From an uncultured Lachnospiraceae bacterium (GTDB lineage Bacteria; Bacillota; Clostridia; Lachnospirales; Lachnospiraceae): a DNA stretch of 63,531 nucleotides. The stretch spans positions 1 to 63,531 of the forward strand of contig CAJUSJ010000013.1 of the NCBI GenBank assembly GCA_910588865.1, in the 5' to 3' direction. Both the position numbers and the translations under genes were made by a program. Below, in pieces: positions 25,091-32,961 of the stretch. How positions within the stretch are numbered: position 1 is the first letter of the stretch; each line of letters opens with the position of its first letter. Under the pieces are notes generated by a model that saw only the letters and a program-made list of their open reading frames with translations, was not told the origin of the DNA and did not search any database.

Positions 25091-25321
25091 TTATGGGGAT
25101 TTGGAGGCAACAGGGGGAAGGTTGTCCCGCTCTATGGTTTCATCAATGGCACGATTGATAAAAGTATTCAGAGTTTCTCCCATACGGTGGGCATGTGCTT
25201 TTAAAATGTCTTTTTTGCCTTTTGGCTTAACTGTTAACTCAACACGGTCATAGTTATTTTTGACATATTTATGGACTGCCTTTTGTTGTGCCTTGCTGAT
25301 TTTGCTATCTTGTGACATCAT
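25091..25321 (-). CDS. Ribbon-helix-helix (Arc/CopG-like) DNA-binding protein, possible antitoxin
   Basis: A 76-residue basic protein. The centre (RVELTVKPKGKKDILKAHAHRMGETLNTFINRAIDETIERD) has the strand-helix-helix pattern of Arc/MetJ-type antitoxins and regulators, after a common N-terminal lead (SKAQQKAVHKYVKNNYD). ATG 25321 or the adjacent ATG 25318 follows AGAGG. It precedes Uma2 copy 2 by 20 bases. Confidence 0.72.
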   Translation of the reverse strand: MMSQDSKISKAQQKAVHKYVKNNYDRVELTVKPKGKKDILKAHAHRMGETLNTFINRAIDETIERDNLPPVASKSP

Positions 25322-25405
25322 AACACCTCTTTCTTTTCTGGTAAACAAGGGGGCCATAAGATATAGTGACACCGTCCCACAATACCTGAATTGTAGCACA
25401 AAATT

Positions 25406-25588
25406 CTATTCACGTAAATATAAAAAATCCGCAAATAATTTGTACCTGAAAATCAGGGCTCCCAGGAATTTCCCGGGAGCTGCCATGTAATAGATCTGGC
25501 CGTCAATCAGTTCGGCTCTGACAGTTTCCGGCAGGTTGTAATAGTCCTCTTCTGTATAGATATTCGCGTGGGCTAATGCATCTGACAT
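25406..25588 (-). pseudogene. Truncated Uma2 gene, copy 3
   Basis: The first ~37 residues (MSDALAHANIYTEEDYYNLPETVRAEL..., IYYMAAPG) match Uma2 copy 1, then the similarity stops at 25480 and the frame runs through a hairpin sequence akin to that at 23537-23569 to an unrelated end. The nuclease core is lost. The ribosome site (AGGAGAATCTC) is kept. Confidence 0.8.
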
Positions 25589-25611
25589 GAGATTCTCCTT
25601 TCTGGGTGTGG

Positions 25612-25767
25612 TTATGGGGTTTCTACTGCTGACGGTTCCTTTGTGTCAGGTACATACTCCATTAGAGCACCGGGTTGGCAGTTGACAAGTCCGCATAGTT
25701 TTTCAAGTGTTTCGCCTCCAAGATTTCCTTTACCGTTTTTAGGATTGTAATATGTTTGCTGTCCCAT
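25612..25767 (-). CDS. 51-residue HTH-like fragment (C-terminal half of an XRE regulator)
   Basis: A short frame beginning MGQQTYYNPKNGKGN and containing TLEKLCGLVNCQPGALMEYVPD, which is the typical recognition-helix-to-end part of small XRE (HTH_26) regulators. The first helices are missing. It starts two bases after the stop of the XRE gene at 25770 and may be co-translated, or may be a remnant fused to new upstream codons. Confidence 0.6.
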   Translation of the reverse strand: MGQQTYYNPKNGKGNLGGETLEKLCGLVNCQPGALMEYVPDTKEPSAVETP

Positions 25768-25769
25768 AA

Positions 25770-25988
25770 TTAGATTTCCTCCCCGGTATCATTCAAGGTA
25801 AATCCGGCGTGGTAAGTACAATCAAGAACAGTGGCTATTGTCATAAGTTCCTTTTCACTGAAATTATCGCGGCTCATTTTATTCGATAGATTTTGGCGAG
25901 ATTGTGAGGTTTGTTCTGCCAGTTCTCCCAATGTCATGTTACGGCGTTTAAGGACAATTTTAATTTTTTCGCCCATACTAATTGCCAT
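25770..25988 (-). CDS. Small XRE-family HTH regulator
   Basis: A 72-residue protein that is almost all helix-turn-helix: MGEKIKIVLKRRNMTLGELAEQ then SRQNLSNKMSRDNFSEKELMTIATVLDC. It has its own AT-rich promoter at 26023-26051. It could control itself and the small genes that follow on the same strand. ATG 25988 is used; an internal ATG lies at residue 5. Confidence 0.8.
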   Translation of the reverse strand: MAISMGEKIKIVLKRRNMTLGELAEQTSQSRQNLSNKMSRDNFSEKELMTIATVLDCTYHAGFTLNDTGEEI

Positions 25989-26022
25989 ATTTGGTACATT
26001 CCTTTCCTTGCTTTATGCACTT

Positions 26023-26051
26023 ATTATACATTATATAGTGTAAAAAATCAA
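26023..26051 (-). promoter_or_regulatory. Promoter for the XRE gene, with direct repeats
   Basis: Leftward TTGATT, 17 bases, TATAAT. AGTGTAAAA occurs at 26037 and again at 26078, possible binding sites for the XRE protein. Confidence 0.55.
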
Positions 26052-26116
26052 ATAATAATTATAAAAAGAAATAAAAAAGTGTAAAATAGGCTTATCAAAT
26101 GAAGGAGGTACACAAA

Positions 26117-26158
26117 GTGAAACTACAAGGATTTTTCGTATCGCCTCCGAATTACTAG
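26117..26158 (+). other. 13-codon reading frame with a strong ribosome site
   Basis: GAAGGAGG lies before a GTG that encodes MKLQGFFVSPPNY and then stops; the stop overlaps the left arm of the CIRCE element. It may be the surviving start of a gene lost when the island formed, or a leader peptide. No function is claimed. Confidence 0.3.
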
Positions 26159-26181
26159 CACTCATTCGAAATGAGTGCTAA
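26155..26181 (+). promoter_or_regulatory. CIRCE element (HrcA operator)
   Basis: CTAGCACTC, nine bases, GAGTGCTAA; one mismatch from the consensus TTAGCACTC-N9-GAGTGCTAA. It lies seven bases upstream of the htpG -35 box. Confidence 0.9.
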
Positions 26182-26188
26182 ATTTTTG

Positions 26189-26217
26189 TTGACAATTTGT
26201 TATAACCGTACTAGAAT
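26189..26217 (+). promoter_or_regulatory. htpG promoter
   Basis: TTGACA (26189-26194), 17 bases, TAGAAT (26212-26217): a strong sigma-A type promoter just after the CIRCE element. Confidence 0.85.
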
Positions 26218-26266
26218 ACTGTATAGGCACTAAAAAAGAACAATAGACAACAAAGGAGTGTTTTGT

Positions 26267-28273
26267 ATGGCGACAAGGACAGGGAGTTTATCCATAAGCA
26301 GTGAGAACATTTTTCCAGTGATCAAGAAGTGGCTGTATTCGGACCACGACATTTTCTACCGTGAGCTGGTTTCCAACGGCAGCGACGCTATCACCAAGTT
26401 AAAGAAATTAGAGCTCATGGGCGAGTTCGAGAAACCGGAGGATATGGAGTATCAGATCCATGTGACCGTGAATCCTACAGAGAAGACCATCACGGTTACG
26501 GATAATGGTATCGGTATGACAGAGGCGGAAGTGGAAGAGTATATTAACCAGATCGCCTTCTCCGGAGCTCAGGACTTTTTGAACAAATATAAGGACAAGG
26601 CCAGCGAGGACCAGATCATCGGCCATTTCGGACTGGGTTTCTACTCCGCGTTTATGGTGGCGGACAAAGTGACCATTGACACATTATCCTACCAGCAGGG
26701 AGCCAAGGCGGTGCACTGGGAGTCTGAGGGCGGCACGGAGTTTGAGATGGGCGACGGGGACAGGGACACCATCGGAACCTCCATCACGCTGTACCTTAAT
26801 GAGGACAGCGTGGAATTTTCCAACGAGTACCGGGCAAGGGAAGTATTGGAGAAGTACTGCGGATTCATGCCGGTGCCCATTTATTTAGACAACGCGGAGG
26901 CGGAGCCTCAGTATGAGACCATTGAGAAGGATGAGCTGACAGACAAGGACACCATCGTGGAGACCATCGTCGAGGAGGCCAAGACCGAGGAGAAGGAGAA
27001 CGAGGACGGGGAGAAGGAGGTTGTGGAGGTATCTCCGGCCAAGGAGAAGTACAAGATCTTAAAGCGCCCCGTGGCGGTCAATGACGTGAATCCTCTGTGG
27101 AACAAGCATCCCAACGAGTGTACTGAGGAGGAGTACAAGGCATTTTACAGAAAAGTGTTCATGGATTACAAGGAGCCTCTGTTCTGGATCCACCTGAACA
27201 TGGATTATCCCTTTAATTTAAAAGGCATCCTGTACTTCCCCAAGATCAACACGGAATACGACAGCCTGGAGGGCACCATCAAGCTGTACAACACCCAGGT
27301 ATTTATCGCGGACAACATCAAGGAAGTGATCCCGGAATTCCTGATGCTGTTAAAGGGGGTTATCGACTGTCCGGATCTTCCTCTGAATGTGTCCAGAAGC
27401 GCTCTCCAGAACGACGGCTTTGTGAAGAAGATTTCCGACTACATCACCAAGAAGGTAGCGGACAAGCTGTCCGGTATGTGCAAGACCGACCGGGAGGCTT
27501 ACGAGAAGTACTGGGATGACATCAGCCCCTTTATCAAGTTCGGCTGCCTGAAGGATGACAAGTTTGAGGAGAAGATGAAGGAGTACATTTTGTTCAAGGA
27601 TCTGAACAAGAAGTATTTGACCCTTCAGGACTGCTTAGACGACGCGAAGGAGAAGCACGAGAATGTGATCTACTATGTGACCGATGAGAAGGAGCAGAGC
27701 CAGTATATCAACATGTTTAAGGAAGAAGGCTTAAACGCGGTTCTCATGGGACACAACATTGACAGCCCCTTTATCAACCAGTTGGAGCAGAAGAAGGAAG
27801 GCCTTAAGTTTATGCGCATTGACGCTGATGTCACTGACACCTTCAAGGAGACGGTGAGCGAGGAGGATGCGGAGACCTTCAAGGCAGATACCGAGAAGCT
27901 GACCGAGACCTTTAAGAAGGCTTTGAACAACGACAAGCTGGAGATCAAGGTTGAGAAGCTGAAAAATGACCAGGTGGCTTCCATGATCATTGTGTCCGAG
28001 GAGAGCAGAAGGATGCAGGATATGATGAAGATGTACAACATGTACGGCATGGACCCCAACCTGTTCGGCGGCGACAGCGGAACCCTGGTGCTCAACGCCA
28101 ACCACAAGCTGGTACAGTATGTATTGAATACCCCGGAGGGCGAGCTTACCGGGAAGATCTGTGAGCAGCTCTACGACATGGCCTCCCTGACCCACGGAAG
28201 TTTGCCGCCGGAGAGGATGACCAAGTTTGTGGCCCGCAGCAATGAGATCATGATGATGATGACGGAGAGATAA
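26267..28273 (+). CDS. htpG: Molecular chaperone HtpG (Hsp90)
   Basis: ATP-dependent cytosolic chaperone. The 668-residue protein has the GHKL ATPase domain (ELVSNGSDAITKL, DNGIGMT, then GHFGLGFYSAFMVAD ~residues 120-136), a charged linker rich in Glu/Lys (~residues 225-265), the middle domain (PLFWIHLNMDYPFNLKGILYFP, LNVSRSALQND) and a C-terminal dimerisation domain. It lacks the eukaryotic MEEVD tail. ATG 26267 (MATRTGSL) follows AAAGGAG; a GTG nine bases earlier is not needed. HrcA control is predicted from the CIRCE upstream. Confidence 0.97.
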   Translation: MATRTGSLSISSENIFPVIKKWLYSDHDIFYRELVSNGSDAITKLKKLELMGEFEKPEDMEYQIHVTVNPTEKTITVTDNGIGMTEAEVEEYINQIAFSGAQDFLNKYKDKASEDQIIGHFGLGFYSAFMVADKVTIDTLSYQQGAKAVHWESEGGTEFEMGDGDRDTIGTSITLYLNEDSVEFSNEYRAREVLEKYCGFMPVPIYLDNAEAEPQYETIEKDELTDKDTIVETIVEEAKTEEKENEDGEKEVVEVSPAKEKYKILKRPVAVNDVNPLWNKHPNECTEEEYKAFYRKVFMDYKEPLFWIHLNMDYPFNLKGILYFPKINTEYDSLEGTIKLYNTQVFIADNIKEVIPEFLMLLKGVIDCPDLPLNVSRSALQNDGFVKKISDYITKKVADKLSGMCKTDREAYEKYWDDISPFIKFGCLKDDKFEEKMKEYILFKDLNKKYLTLQDCLDDAKEKHENVIYYVTDEKEQSQYINMFKEEGLNAVLMGHNIDSPFINQLEQKKEGLKFMRIDADVTDTFKETVSEEDAETFKADTEKLTETFKKALNNDKLEIKVEKLKNDQVASMIIVSEESRRMQDMMKMYNMYGMDPNLFGGDSGTLVLNANHKLVQYVLNTPEGELTGKICEQLYDMASLTHGSLPPERMTKFVARSNEIMMMMTER

Positions 28274-28280
28274 TTATAGA

Positions 28281-28325
28281 AGGCTTCACCGATGGAAACC
28301 TGTAAGGGGGATCGGTGGGGCCTTT
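28281..28325 (+). terminator. Terminator after htpG
   Basis: AGGCTTCACCGAT pairs with ATCGGTGGGGCCT (two wobbles), then a short T-run. Repeat copy C starts six bases later. Confidence 0.8.
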
Positions 28326-28330
28326 ATCAT

Positions 28331-28415
28331 GTATACGGGGCGGAGAGGAATATGGCCGCTAAGCGGCTCCGCCCCGGCACGGCCAGTAGGGGGAAGGGCC
28401 TTCCCTGCTCAATTG
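28331..28415 (+). repeat. Dispersed terminator-linked repeat, copy C
   Basis: GTATACGGGGCGGAGAGG start; first hairpin is near-perfect (GGGGCGGA with TCCGCCCC, enclosing GCCGCT/AGCGGC); second hairpin AGTAGGG with CCCTGCT. Confidence 0.85.
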
Positions 28416-28479
28416 CTATTTAATTTATTCAAAGTAAACCTTCATGCGCCCGACGGCGGACTTTTAAAGTAAAAGGGTA

Positions 28480-28507
28480 TTGAAATCCGGAAAATATATG
28501 CTATAAT
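28480..28507 (+). promoter_or_regulatory. Promoter for the DegV gene
   Basis: TTGAAA (28480-28485), 16 bases, TATAAT (28502-28507), 86 bases before the start codon. Confidence 0.75.
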
Positions 28508-28593
28508 ATGTAGTATTGAAAACTATATTATATAGATCCAATGTGGCTGTGAAGGCAGCAGATGGTTACGATTGTATTTTCAGGAGGAGCGAT

Positions 28594-29430
28594 ATGAGTT
28601 ATAAGATCATTGGCGACAGCTGTCTGGATTTGACAGATGAGTTAAAAAAGGACCCCAGATTTCAGATGGTTCCGCTGACTTTGCAGGTGGATAACACCCA
28701 GGTGATAGATGACGAGACATTTGACCAGAAAAGCTTTTTAAAACTGGTGAAGGCCAGTCCAAACTGCCCCAAGACGGCCTGTCCGTCCCCGGAGACCTTT
28801 AAAAAGGCTTATGAGTGTCCGGAGGAGGATATCTACGTCATTACTCTGTCCAGCCATTTAAGCGGCACCTACAACAGCGCTGTGCTGGCAAAGGGGCTTT
28901 ATGAGGAGGAACATGGGCCGAAGAATATCAAGGTCATTGACTCCTGGTCCGCGTCAGCGGGGGAGCTTAATATTGCCCTGTATATAGAAGAATTGTGTGA
29001 GTCCGGTATGGAATTTGAACAGGTGTGTCGGGAAGCGGAGAAATTTAAGGAGGATATGAGGACCTATTTTGTTCTGGAGTCCTTAGACACTCTCAGAAAG
29101 AACGGAAGGCTCACAGGCCTGCAGGCGTTTTTTGCCACCACCCTGAATATCAAGCCGGTTATGGGGGCTATAGAGGGCGTGATCATCAAGGAAGACCAGG
29201 CCAGGGGATTCCACAAGGCCCTGGGCAAGATGTGCGATTATGCCAAAAAGAATATCAAGGCTCCTGAGGAAAAGAGGGCGGTGATCGCCCACTGCAACAA
29301 CCCGGAGGGGGCCAGGGTCGTGAAAGAGGAACTTATGAAGAGGGCGAATTTTAAGGAGATCGTGATCACCGAGACAGCGGGAGTGGCCACGGTATACGCC
29401 AATGACGGCGGTGTGATCCTGGCGTGTTGA
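28594..29430 (+). CDS. DegV-family fatty-acid-binding protein
   Basis: A 278-residue soluble protein of the DegV/FakB fold, which holds a fatty acid; some members work with the FakA kinase. Motifs: IIGDSCLDLTDEL at the start, SCPSPETF-like TACPSPETFKKAY (~residue 66), the key ITLSSHLSGTYNSA (~85-98) and DSWSASAGE. No FakA gene lies nearby. AGGAGG precedes ATG 28594; the frame is open further upstream but unlike the family. Confidence 0.93.
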   Translation: MSYKIIGDSCLDLTDELKKDPRFQMVPLTLQVDNTQVIDDETFDQKSFLKLVKASPNCPKTACPSPETFKKAYECPEEDIYVITLSSHLSGTYNSAVLAKGLYEEEHGPKNIKVIDSWSASAGELNIALYIEELCESGMEFEQVCREAEKFKEDMRTYFVLESLDTLRKNGRLTGLQAFFATTLNIKPVMGAIEGVIIKEDQARGFHKALGKMCDYAKKNIKAPEEKRAVIAHCNNPEGARVVKEELMKRANFKEIVITETAGVATVYANDGGVILAC

Positions 29431-29508
29431 CTCAGTGGCCTGCTCTGGCCATGTATCTCCCCGGCCAATCCACTGCCGTTTAACCAGGATTCCCTGGTTT
29501 CCAGATAG

Positions 29509-30426
29509 CTAGACCGCCATGGCTTCCCACAGAACGATCATCAGAGGCATGGTTATGACACACAGGATGGTGGACAGACTGACGATCTGAGCCCCTTCGT
29601 CTGTATCCTTATGAAACATTTGAGCGAACACAGGAGCCAATGCCCCTACAGGGGCCGAGGCTCCTATTAATATGATCATGGCGATCTGGCTGTACCTTGC
29701 GGGCGTGAAGGACAGAGGGATGAGGGCCAGGCCCGGAAGAAGCACAAGACGGAAGAAAGAGATCACATAAGCCCGCCGGTCGCGGAACATATCAAAGAGG
29801 TTGGTCTTGGCCATGTAGGATCCCAGGATAATCATGGCCAGGGGAGAGTTCATGTTGCCCACCATAGCCACTGCCTCCATAATCGCTGACGGAAGCTTAA
29901 AGGGAAGCAGGAACACCACGATCCCGGCCGCTGTGGCCCAGATACAGGGGTTTGTGATAATCTTCGCGAAGGTCACGGTTTTTCTGTCTCCTGACATGAG
30001 TACAACACCCACGGTCCACACAAACAGGTAAAAGCAGGAGATAAAAGGGGACAGGTAGAACACCATCTCTATGCCCAGCAGCCCGGTTACCAGAGGGATT
30101 CCCAGAAATCCGGCATTGGAGAAGATCAGGCAGAACTTTCCCATTCCATCCTGTTTTTTACAGAGGATGGAGGCCATGGCGATATTGAGCAGGTAGATCA
30201 GAAAGCTGAGGCCCAGGGCAATCATAAGCCCTGCCAGTTTTTGAGAGGAATACTCCTGGTTGAAAGAAGTGATCAGGGTACAGGGGGTGGCGGCCATCAA
30301 TAAAATACTGGAGAGACGGGAGGTGGTATCGTCGTTTATGGTTCCCTTTTTACGAAAATAATAGCCTGCCGCCATCATAAGGAACATTTTGATGATCTGA
30401 TGAAACAGAGTGATCGCTGAATCCAT
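29509..30426 (-). CDS. AEC-family transporter (auxin efflux carrier type)
   Basis: A 305-residue membrane protein with about ten helices arranged as two halves, of the AEC/malonate-carrier group that exports or imports small organic acids. Typical features: the start (ITLFHQIIKMFLMMAAGYYFRKKG), the helix-break NAGFLGIPLVTGLLG and NMNSPLAMIILGSYMAK in the middle. Substrate unknown. It lies downstream of the ChbG gene on the same strand but with 108 bases between them. Confidence 0.88.
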   Translation of the reverse strand: MDSAITLFHQIIKMFLMMAAGYYFRKKGTINDDTTSRLSSILLMAATPCTLITSFNQEYSSQKLAGLMIALGLSFLIYLLNIAMASILCKKQDGMGKFCLIFSNAGFLGIPLVTGLLGIEMVFYLSPFISCFYLFVWTVGVVLMSGDRKTVTFAKIITNPCIWATAAGIVVFLLPFKLPSAIMEAVAMVGNMNSPLAMIILGSYMAKTNLFDMFRDRRAYVISFFRLVLLPGLALIPLSFTPARYSQIAMIILIGASAPVGALAPVFAQMFHKDTDEGAQIVSLSTILCVITMPLMIVLWEAMAV

Positions 30427-30534
30427 GGTATTGTCCGCCTTTCATTTGACCTCAAGGACAGAAGGGACTGCCGCGAAAAGATGAGTTTTCACTTTGCGGC
30501 AGACCCTTCTCCTTGTCATTCTTAAAGTTAACGA

Positions 30535-31245
30535 TCAGCTGTTTTCCATTGGCTCGTAATGGGTCAGCTGGATCTGATGTTTCTCCACATATTCCAGAAT
30601 TTCCTGTGAACAGAGCACATCCAGCTCGCGAACCCTTTGGGTGCTGTAGGAGCTGGCCCGGTAAAGATCCAGGTCGCAGAACCCCGGGTGGGTCATGATC
30701 TCAATGTCTTTTTCCCTGTTTTCGCGTAAAATCTCCAGAAGATGTTCTTTTGTGGCAGCGGATCCATAAAAACCGGGGATAAACTCATAGGGGCCGTAGC
30801 GCCGCGTATGGAGGCCATATTCTTCTCCCAGTTTCAGAGCCACGGCCCTGTGATTTTCGTTAAGGTCATGGACGCTGTGGTGAGAGTCCAAGTGGGTGGG
30901 AATATGGCCAAACACCTGGATGTAGCGCTCAATCTGGGCCTTCCATTCATCATAGACTTCCTTCATGTCCAGGCTTGCGGAGCCAATATCCTTTTTGGAG
31001 AGGAAATTTCCCTGGGCATCCGTAAAGCTTTTCACTCTTGTCAGGGACCGGCCAAGGGTCAGGGTCAGATGGACGCCGATGCCCAGCCCGGGGCAGTCTT
31101 TTGCCAGATCCCGGCCATATTCCAGCCACGGCATGTTGCACAGGGCTGTGGTGGAGCGGATGATCCCTTTTCTGTATCCTTCCAGGATTCCCTCGGTGTT
31201 GGCCTTGGTATAGCCAAAGTCGTCGGCATTGATAATCAATTTCAT
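30535..31245 (-). CDS. ChbG/YdjC-family carbohydrate deacetylase
   Basis: Removes N-acetyl groups from oligosaccharides such as chitobiose phosphate, a step before glycosidase action. The 236-residue protein has the catalytic metal block INADDFGYT (D11, D12), GIGVHLTLTLG, and PTHLDSHHSVH (~residue 116). It starts three bases after the PTS EIIC gene, so both are one transcript. The pairing points to an acetylated disaccharide brought in by the PTS. Confidence 0.92.
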   Translation of the reverse strand: MKLIINADDFGYTKANTEGILEGYRKGIIRSTTALCNMPWLEYGRDLAKDCPGLGIGVHLTLTLGRSLTRVKSFTDAQGNFLSKKDIGSASLDMKEVYDEWKAQIERYIQVFGHIPTHLDSHHSVHDLNENHRAVALKLGEEYGLHTRRYGPYEFIPGFYGSAATKEHLLEILRENREKDIEIMTHPGFCDLDLYRASSYSTQRVRELDVLCSQEILEYVEKHQIQLTHYEPMENS

Positions 31246-31248
31246 AGT

Positions 31249-32571
31249 TTATTCCTCCTGGGCTTCTTTCTCCGATGTTACCAGCTGTTTGTCATAAATT
31301 TTAATAAAAGGCATGGCTATAAAGTAATCCACCACCAGCAGGCCGGCCCACAAAAACACGGTCTTGATGTCCATGGAAGCCAGGGCCGCGGCCAGGGGTC
31401 CGGGAACCGTAAACGGAAGGCTCATGCAGAATTTCCCCAGGATCCCCGCGCTGGCCAGCAGATAGTAGGAGCTGAAATTGATCATGCTGCAGATTAAAAG
31501 CGGAATGTAGGTGTACACATTCAGCACGGTTGGGATACCGAAAATGCTGGGCTCATTGATATTGAAAATACTTGGCACAATGGCGATCTTGGCCACGGAT
31601 TTCAGCTGGGAGCTTCTGCAGACAGTGAAGATTACCATTAAGATAGCGTTGTATGTAATCCAGTTGCCGAACACGCTGTTGACACTGCCAGCGAAAATAT
31701 ATTCCATGGGGGCTCCGGCGGTGTAGGCTTCCATATTGGCTGCCAGGGCCGCTGTGGTAATGGGGGTGGTTACGACACCTACCATGTTGGCCCCATGGAT
31801 ACCGAAAAACCAGAAGGTGGTCATGATAAAGTTGATCAGCAGCACAGAGGGAAGGGAGCCAGTGGCCTTCATCAGAGGCTGGAAGACAGAGAACACCAGG
31901 CCGGTAAGGCCGTCTCCAGTTACCGCGGTACACAGGGAGTTTATGAGTATAAACACGATCACGTTAAAGGTCAGGGGAATCAGCAGGTTAAAAGGCGCTG
32001 CCACATTAGGCGGTACGGTGGACGGAAGCTTGATGATAATGTTCTTTTTTATAAAGAAGTGATTGATCTCCACCACAAGAAGGGCGATCACCATGGCTCC
32101 GAACATATAACCCGCGCCTAAACGGCCGATGGTCAGGGAGCTGGTCTCAAAATCCACCACATTGCTGACGCAGAGGAAAACCAGCAGAGCTGAAAGAACA
32201 TTGTTGATCACATCCATATTGTAGCTTTTGGCCATCTGATAGGCAACGCCGGCAACTACATAGATCGAGATGATGCCGATTGTCAGGTGGTAGGGAAGCA
32301 TCAGCGTGGAGGCGTGTGCCCCGGCCCATGACTTCCATGCCAGCAAGAGGGCGTAAAAGAAATTGCTGGGCTCCGTTATGGTGGCCGGAACAGGAGGGAC
32401 TGCCAGAAGACAGGCGAAGCCTCCAATAACGGTCATGGGAATCATAACGGTCAAACCATCACGGATGGCTGCCAGGTGGCGCTGCTCGGAAATCTTTGCT
32501 CCCACAGGGACAACATAGGTCTCCATTACGGATTGGAATTTGTCCATTACAGACGTCTTGGTTTCACTCAT
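31249..32571 (-). CDS. PTS transporter subunit EIIC (cellobiose/chitobiose/lichenan type)
   Basis: The membrane channel part of a lactose-cellobiose family PTS. The 440-residue protein begins with the typical amphipathic start and LAAIRDGLTVMIPMTVIGGFA, has ~10 helices, and carries the family's NINEPSIFGIPTVLN block (~residues 340-355). No EIIA or EIIB gene is in the window, so partners must come from elsewhere. The ribosome site is AAGGGG. The promoter at 32633-32661 holds a TGAATGAAAA operator-like box. Confidence 0.94.
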   Translation of the reverse strand: MSETKTSVMDKFQSVMETYVVPVGAKISEQRHLAAIRDGLTVMIPMTVIGGFACLLAVPPVPATITEPSNFFYALLLAWKSWAGAHASTLMLPYHLTIGIISIYVVAGVAYQMAKSYNMDVINNVLSALLVFLCVSNVVDFETSSLTIGRLGAGYMFGAMVIALLVVEINHFFIKKNIIIKLPSTVPPNVAAPFNLLIPLTFNVIVFILINSLCTAVTGDGLTGLVFSVFQPLMKATGSLPSVLLINFIMTTFWFFGIHGANMVGVVTTPITTAALAANMEAYTAGAPMEYIFAGSVNSVFGNWITYNAILMVIFTVCRSSQLKSVAKIAIVPSIFNINEPSIFGIPTVLNVYTYIPLLICSMINFSSYYLLASAGILGKFCMSLPFTVPGPLAAALASMDIKTVFLWAGLLVVDYFIAMPFIKIYDKQLVTSEKEAQEE

Positions 32572-32632
32572 AGTTTAACCCCTTTCTTGTACATTCGTCT
32601 TCAGTGGTTTTGAATGTATGCTTGATACAGTG

Positions 32633-32661
32633 ACTATAACATATAATGAATGAAAATGCAA
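32633..32661 (-). promoter_or_regulatory. Promoter for the PTS-chbG operon
   Basis: Leftward TTGCAT, 17 bases, TATAGT. The spacer contains TTTTCATTCA, so a protein bound there would block RNA polymerase. Confidence 0.7.
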
Positions 32662-32850
32662 TAGTAATATAATAATTTTGAATGATAAATTCACGACAAA
32701 GCTGAACACATGTGAAAGTTAGATATATAATTACAAAATATCATCATAGTAATAAGGAAAAAATCATAAAAATTGTTGAAAAAAATTAGTGTGATCACGG
32801 AAAATGTAAAAAATAGAGGAAATGAGTGATGATAAAAAAATATATTGTTC

Positions 32851-32878
32851 ATTCAAAATATTATATATTTTTTTGAAT
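32851..32878. promoter_or_regulatory. Inverted repeat operator candidate
   Basis: ATTCAAAA, 12 bases, TTTTGAAT: a perfect 8-bp inverted repeat ending six bases before the extended -10 of the rightward promoter. Confidence 0.6.
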
Positions 32879-32883
32879 TATTG

Positions 32884-32892
32884 TGCTATACT
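32884..32892 (+). promoter_or_regulatory. Extended -10 promoter for the ceramidase-like gene
   Basis: TG-C-TATACT, an extended -10 element, 70 bases before the ATG at 32962; no good -35 is visible. Confidence 0.55.
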
Positions 32893-32961
32893 TAAAATGA
32901 TAAACCGAACGAAAAGCAGAAAGGAATTTCCTGAAGCAATCAATAGAAGGAGGGTATTGTA

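Larger units (their letters stand above)
32572..32961. promoter_or_regulatory. AT-rich divergent control region with repeated TTTTGAAT boxes
   Basis: This 390-base spacer holds no gene. TTTTGAAT occurs at 32608, 32676 and 32871 and its complement ATTCAAAA at 32851, the last two forming an inverted repeat. TGAATGATAAATTCA (32679-32693) is a further palindrome. The likely binder is the RpiR regulator at 34206. Confidence 0.6.

Noticed and set aside
30742..31497. A 251-codon rightward frame over the chbG gene
   Set aside because: Shadow of chbG and the PTS gene end; no start signal and no family similarity.
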